A DNA stretch of 50,596 nt from Candidatus Dormiibacterota bacterium. Lineage in GTDB: Bacteria > Chloroflexota > Dormibacteria > Dormibacterales > Dormibacteraceae. The stretch spans positions 1 to 50,596 of the forward strand of contig PLYZ01000007.1 in NCBI GenBank assembly GCA_003151935.1. Direction: 5' to 3'. Both the position numbers and the translations under genes were made by a program. The notes beneath the pieces were generated by a model. It saw nothing but the letters and a program-made list of their open reading frames with translations. It was not told the DNA's origin and ran no database searches. Positions 47,200-50,596 of the stretch are shown here, one piece after another (the stretch's first letter is position 1; every line of letters begins with the position of its first letter).

Positions 47200-47840
47200 G
47201 AACGGTCGGCCTCACCGACGAGGTCCAGGACTACCTGAACCGGCTCGTGCCGCCCCGCGACCCCGTGCTCGCGCGCCTCGAGGACGAGGCGCATCGTGAG
47301 GACATCCCCATCGTCGACACCCATGAGGGAGCGCTGCTCTACCTGCTGGTCAAGATCGCCGGTGCGAAGCGCATCCTCGAGCTGGGAACCGCCACCGGCT
47401 ACAGCGGGATCTGGCTCCTGCGCGGTACGAATGGCGGGTCGCTGACCACGTTCGAGGTGACACGCGAGCGGGCTGAGCGGGCACGCAAGAATTTCGCCGA
47501 GGCGGGATTTGGCGAGCGCGCGCTGGTCCTGGAGGAGAACGCGGTCACCGGGCTCGAAAAGCTGGACGCGCGATTCGACGCGTGCTTCATCGACCTGTTG
47601 AATGCCTTCCGGTCAGAGGAGATAACTCAGCGCGCGGCCGAGCTCTGCCTCGAGCGGCTCGATCCGGGCGGCCTGCTCATGGCGGACAACGCGCTGCGCC
47701 AGGGCGAGGTGCTCAAACCAAAGAACCAGCAGGCAAAGAACGTCGCGTTCTACAACGATTGGGTCGCGAAACATCCCCGGCTGGAGAGCGTTGTGATCCC
47801 GATCCGCGACGGCCTGTCAGTGGCCCGGGTGCGCGACTGA
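47196..47840 (+). CDS. SAM-dependent O-methyltransferase
   Basis: A 214-aa protein. RILELGTATGYSGIWLLRG is SAM motif I, LTTFEVTRERAERARKNFAEAG and FDACFIDLLNAF continue the fold, and GGLLMADNALRQGEVLKPK is the catechol/CCoA-type methyltransferase ending. It methylates a hydroxyl group with SAM, probably with a bound divalent metal. Substrate unknown. Confidence 0.88.
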   Translation: MRTVGLTDEVQDYLNRLVPPRDPVLARLEDEAHREDIPIVDTHEGALLYLLVKIAGAKRILELGTATGYSGIWLLRGTNGGSLTTFEVTRERAERARKNFAEAGFGERALVLEENAVTGLEKLDARFDACFIDLLNAFRSEEITQRAAELCLERLDPGGLLMADNALRQGEVLKPKNQQAKNVAFYNDWVAKHPRLESVVIPIRDGLSVARVRD

Positions 47841-47860
47841 ACCCCAGCACGCGCCAATGG

Positions 47861-48058
47861 ATGCAGCGGATCGGATATGCGCTGTTCGTGCTGGCCGGCC
47901 TGAGCGTGGTCATCGCCGTAGTCTCATTGGGTTTCGCGACCAATGGACCGACGGGCGTGCGGACTCGCGCCCTCGTCTACGGGATCGTCAACTTCGGCTT
48001 CGCAGTCGTGAACGTGATTCTGGGATTAGCCCTGGTAGTGGGAGGCCGAGCGATCTAA
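47861..48058 (+). CDS. Small two-helix membrane protein
   Basis: A 65-aa protein from the ATG at 47861. Two hydrophobic segments (YALFVLAGLSVVIAVVSLGFA and IVNFGFAVVNVILGLALVVGG) are separated by GPTGVRTRALVYG. It follows the O-methyltransferase gene by 20 bases. No family known. A repeat follows. Confidence 0.55.
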   Translation: MQRIGYALFVLAGLSVVIAVVSLGFATNGPTGVRTRALVYGIVNFGFAVVNVILGLALVVGGRAI

Positions 48059-48151
48059 CTCTCCCCTCTCCCCCTTCAGGGAGCAATCAGTAAGTCTCAT
48101 CCTCATCGCCGCTTTGCGCAGGGCTAGGGAGAGGGGCGGGGAAGACGTTGA
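48059..48151. repeat. Repeat of second family between convergent genes
   Basis: Core GGAGCAATCAGTAAGTCTCA at 48080 and onwards, followed by TCATCGCCGCTTTG, matches 19443-19478. CCCCTCTCCC upstream and GGGAGAGGGG downstream are perfect complements of 10 bp. It lies between two converging genes. Confidence 0.65.
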
Positions 48152-48850
48152 TCAGGCGCTCGGCTTCGCTTCGTCGCCTTCGATCCAGTAGGTCCCGTCC
48201 GCCGCGTGCTCCTTCTTCCAGATGGGCACCGACTCCTTCAGGCGGTCGATCCCCCATTTGCAGGCGGCGATCGCCTCGGCGCGGTGCGGGCAGGAGACCG
48301 ATACCACCACGGACGCCTCTCCGATCTCGAGCCTGCCCGTGCGGTGCGCCATCGCGACCCGCGCCTCGGGCCATCGATCGGCGATCTCATCGCCGATCGT
48401 GCGCATCTGGGCGGTGGCCATCTCCGCATACGCCTCGTAGTCGAGATGCGTGACGGAGTGACCACGCGAGCTGTCGCGTACGACGCCCGTGAACGTGCAG
48501 ATGGCGCCGGCGCTCTTGTGCGTGACCGCGGCCTCCAACCTCCGAGCATCGAGTGGATCCGCCGTGACCTCGAATAGAATGCCGGCGCCGTGAGACCCAC
48601 CGCTCACCGGCGGGATGAAGGCCACCTCGTCGCCATCGGCGACCTTCGCGCTCCAGTCGCTGAACTCCTGGTTGAGCGCCGCGCGCACCGCACCGCGGTC
48701 GGTCTCCAGCGCCGGATGCGTTCTCCGCAGCGCCTCATAAACGTCGGCCAGGGTTGAGCCAGCGGGAAGCTCGAGCGTCTCGGTTTCCACGCCGGCCTGC
48801 TCGCGCAGCCGTGCAAAAAGGCGAGCTCGAACGGCGATCGCTACCGGCAC
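48152..48850 (-). CDS. Molybdopterin synthase MoaD-MoaE fusion
   Basis: About 232 aa from the GTG at 48850. Residues 1-85 are a MoaD ubiquitin-like domain (VRARLFARLREQAG, then VADGDEVAFIPPVSGG) ending in the diglycine Gly84-Gly85 that carries the thiocarboxylate. Residues 91-232 are MoaE (GAICTFTGVVRDSSRGHSVTHLDYEAY, ASVVVSVSCPHRAEAIAACKWGIDRLKESVPIWKKE). The synthase inserts sulfur into precursor Z. As in mycobacterial MoaX, the diglycine is internal, so cleavage after it may be needed. The SLOG gene lies 10 bases upstream. Confidence 0.9.
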   Translation of the reverse strand: MPVAIAVRARLFARLREQAGVETETLELPAGSTLADVYEALRRTHPALETDRGAVRAALNQEFSDWSAKVADGDEVAFIPPVSGGSHGAGILFEVTADPLDARRLEAAVTHKSAGAICTFTGVVRDSSRGHSVTHLDYEAYAEMATAQMRTIGDEIADRWPEARVAMAHRTGRLEIGEASVVVSVSCPHRAEAIAACKWGIDRLKESVPIWKKEHAADGTYWIEGDEAKPSA

Positions 48851-48860
48851 GCCCCCAATG

Positions 48861-49220
48861 TTACGTAGAGGCTGACGGCCGGCCCACGAAGACATGAACC
48901 TCTTTGCCCGAGTCCAGCGCTCGCTCCACCGTCGCGCGCGTGCCTTTGGAGCTCCCATCCCAGAACGCGACGAGCACGTCGCAGGCGTCGACGAGCCGCT
49001 GGTTGCGCGCGGCCGACCGGCCGGCGTCGGCCAGCTCGTCGAAGCTCGCCGGGATCACCTGGACGGCGATCCCCTTCGCGCGCGCCGCCCTGGTGGCCAC
49101 GGCATCGACCCCGCTGGCGCTGCCTGTGATGATCGATGCCCGTGGCGGCAGAGAGTTGACGTAGTCGCTGACCCGAGACGGTTCGGAGAACCGACGGCTG
49201 CCGACAATCGCCACCTTCAC
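48861..49220 (-). CDS. DUF2493/YspA-type SLOG protein
   Basis: A 119-aa protein. MKVAIVGSRRFSEPSRVSDYVNSLP and IITGSASGVDAVATRAARAKGIAVQVIPASFDE match SLOG-fold (DUF2493, YspA) proteins, which bind nucleotides or their derivatives. VDACDVLVAFWDGSSKGTRATVERAL gives the closing strand-helix. It may sense a nucleotide ligand. It lies 10 bases upstream of the MoaD-MoaE fusion and 8 bases downstream of pckA. Confidence 0.82.
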   Translation of the reverse strand: MKVAIVGSRRFSEPSRVSDYVNSLPPRASIITGSASGVDAVATRAARAKGIAVQVIPASFDELADAGRSAARNQRLVDACDVLVAFWDGSSKGTRATVERALDSGKEVHVFVGRPSAST

Positions 49221-49228
49221 CCGGCGAA

Positions 49229-50596
49229 TCAGCCTGCTGTGGAAGCGCTCTTGCCGATCATGTGGATGTTCTCTTCGAACATCGCACGCAGCTTCCTGGC
49301 CTGGCGGTCGTACGCCTCCGTGTCAGACCACGTTGCGCGCGGATCCAGGACCTCTGACGGCACGTCGGGCACGAGGTCGGGGATCTGAAGGCCGAAAATG
49401 GGGTCGGCGTGAGTTGTCACGCCGTGCAGCTTGCCCTGGACCACGGCTCGCACGATGGCTCGGGTATGTGCGATCGACATCCGCTGCCCCACGCCGTACG
49501 GTCCACCCACCCAGCCGGTGTTGAGCATCCACACGTCTGAGCTGTGGCGGTTGACCCGCTCGATCAGCATGTCGGCGTAGCGCTCCGGCGGCAGCACCAG
49601 GAACGGCGCCGCGAAGCATGTGCTGAAGATCGGCTCGGGCTCGGTTACCCCCCGCTCGGTCCCGGCGACCTTGGCCGTGTAACCGGAGAGGAAGTAGTGA
49701 CGGATCTGGTCCTGGTCGAGACGAGCGACAGGCGGAAGCACGCCGTAGGCGTCCGCGGACAGGAAGATCACGTTGTTCGGATGCCTTCCGGTCCCCGAAA
49801 GAACCGCGTTCGGGATCAGGTCGACCGGGTAGGCGGCGCGCGTGTTCTCCGTTTTTTCCTCCGAGTCGTAGTCGGGGACTCGGGTCCGCGGGTCGTAGAT
49901 CACGTTTTCCAGGATCGTGCCGAAGCTCTCTGTCGCGGCATAGATTTCAGGCTCCGACTCCTTGCGGATATGGATCGTCTTCGCGTAGCAGCCACCCTCG
50001 AAATTGAAGATGCCCGTGTCGCTCCAGCCATGCTCGTCGTCGCCGATCAACCGGCGCGAGGGATCAGCGGACAGCGTGGTCTTGCCGGTGCCGCTGAGCC
50101 CGAAGAACAGGGCAACGTCGGAACCTCCGCTGCCTACGTTCGCGGAGCAGTGCATGGGAAAGACGCCTTCCGCCGGCAGGAGGTAGTTCAGCGCGGTGAA
50201 GATCGATTTTTTGATCTCGCCCGCGTATTCGGTGCCTCCTATGATCACGATCCGCCGGGCAAGGTTGACCAGGATGAAGGTCTCGGAGCGCGTGCCGTCG
50301 ACTTTCGGCTCCGCCTTCACAGAAGGCAGGGAGATGACCGTGAAGTCAGGCTCGAAGTTCATCAGCTCGTCTGCGTTGGGCCGGATGAACAGGTTGTGGG
50401 CGAACAGGCTGTGCCAGGCCAGCTCCGTGACCACCCGCACGCGCAGCCGGCGGCGGGGGTCGGCACACGCGAAGACGTCCTGAGTGAACACCTCGTGCGT
50501 GGCGCAGAACTCGTCCATCCGCTGGAGCAGGCCGTCGAACTTGGCGGGTGAGATGGGCTGGTTGGCCTGCCACCAGATCGCGCCCTGGCTCGTCGG
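49229..50596 (-). CDS. pckA: Phosphoenolpyruvate carboxykinase (ATP), 5' end beyond the window
   Basis: The reading frame runs past the right edge; the visible N-terminal part reads GAIWWQANQPIS, the conserved substrate region, so upstream residues are missing. ATP-type signatures are CSANVGSGGSDVALFFGLSGTGKTTLSADPSR (phosphate loop) and IGDDEHGWSD (metal site). RMSIAHTRAIV lies further on. It converts oxaloacetate to PEP in gluconeogenesis. The ATP form, rather than the GTP form common in Actinomycetota, is a weak taxonomic hint. Confidence 0.93.
   Translation of the reverse strand, partial: PTSQGAIWWQANQPISPAKFDGLLQRMDEFCATHEVFTQDVFACADPRRRLRVRVVTELAWHSLFAHNLFIRPNADELMNFEPDFTVISLPSVKAEPKVDGTRSETFILVNLARRIVIIGGTEYAGEIKKSIFTALNYLLPAEGVFPMHCSANVGSGGSDVALFFGLSGTGKTTLSADPSRRLIGDDEHGWSDTGIFNFEGGCYAKTIHIRKESEPEIYAATESFGTILENVIYDPRTRVPDYDSEEKTENTRAAYPVDLIPNAVLSGTGRHPNNVIFLSADAYGVLPPVARLDQDQIRHYFLSGYTAKVAGTERGVTEPEPIFSTCFAAPFLVLPPERYADMLIERVNRHSSDVWMLNTGWVGGPYGVGQRMSIAHTRAIVRAVVQGKLHGVTTHADPIFGLQIPDLVPDVPSEVLDPRATWSDTEAYDRQARKLRAMFEENIHMIGKSASTAG

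Noticed and set aside
1-50596. CRISPR array or cas genes
   Set aside because: No set of regularly spaced short direct repeats and no Cas protein motif were found.

Overview
The window is about 50.6 kb of GC-rich, gene-dense bacterial chromosome. GTG and TTG starts are common and many stops and starts overlap. The gene mix is an ATP-type PEP carboxykinase, a fused MoaD-MoaE, a HelY/Ski2-like helicase, a DUF2342-type metalloprotease, an HspR-like MerR regulator and an archaeal-type ATP-dependent DNA ligase. This suggests a soil or terrestrial lineage on the Chloroflexota/Dormibacterota/Actinomycetota side of the tree. That placement is inference: there is no rRNA gene here, and both ends of the window cut through genes.

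Layout. 1-3115: a glycosyltransferase cut by the left edge, a GlcG-like protein, ThpR and an NDUFA9-like reductase. 3116-7703: four coupled minus-strand genes (acyl-CoA dehydrogenase, MFS carrier, agmatinase-family ureohydrolase, FAD amine/amino-acid oxidase) that look like one catabolic operon. 7704-8210: three tandem copies of a structured repeat. 8211-12232: CvpA-like and multi-TM membrane proteins, an orphan ParA with a small partner, an MBL hydrolase and a lipoprotein. 12265-14173: pyrC-pyrE. 14190-18227: a DUF503 protein with a HelY-like helicase, then an epimerase. 18181-21234: SDR, a deoxyribosyltransferase-like protein, a metalloprotease, a zinc ribbon and an HspR-like regulator. 21410-27979: MntP-like pump, enoyl-CoA hydratase with acyl-CoA carboxyltransferase, HlyIII, a UbiA-like/UbiE-like pair, GNAT and MOSC proteins.

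28147-33505 is the accessory zone. It holds two tRNA-Arg genes (anticodons CCG and GCG), a partial duplicate of each tRNA, a pair of direct repeats, a short integrase-tail-like ORF, lipoproteins, and a three-gene minus-strand operon of unknown function. These features are what the remains of small tRNA-targeted elements would look like. The three-gene operon (28879-30443) is the best candidate here for an undescribed system.

33506-50596 returns to chromosomal content: an amidase, a lipoprotein, a PlsC-like acyltransferase, a complete XerC/D-type recombinase and a cNMP-binding protein. Next comes a SufR-like regulator followed by a DNA-processing neighbourhood (NnrE, ligase-associated MBL nuclease, two small Cys proteins, ATP-dependent ligase). 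The remainder is an MBL hydrolase, a GT87 glycosyltransferase, ClpP, a class V aminotransferase, an O-methyltransferase, a MoaD-MoaE fusion, a SLOG protein and PckA cut by the right edge.

Several convergent gene pairs are separated by hairpin-rich repeats. At least two related repeat families recur across the window, and one 28-bp perfect palindrome occurs identically at two sites about 8.7 kb apart.
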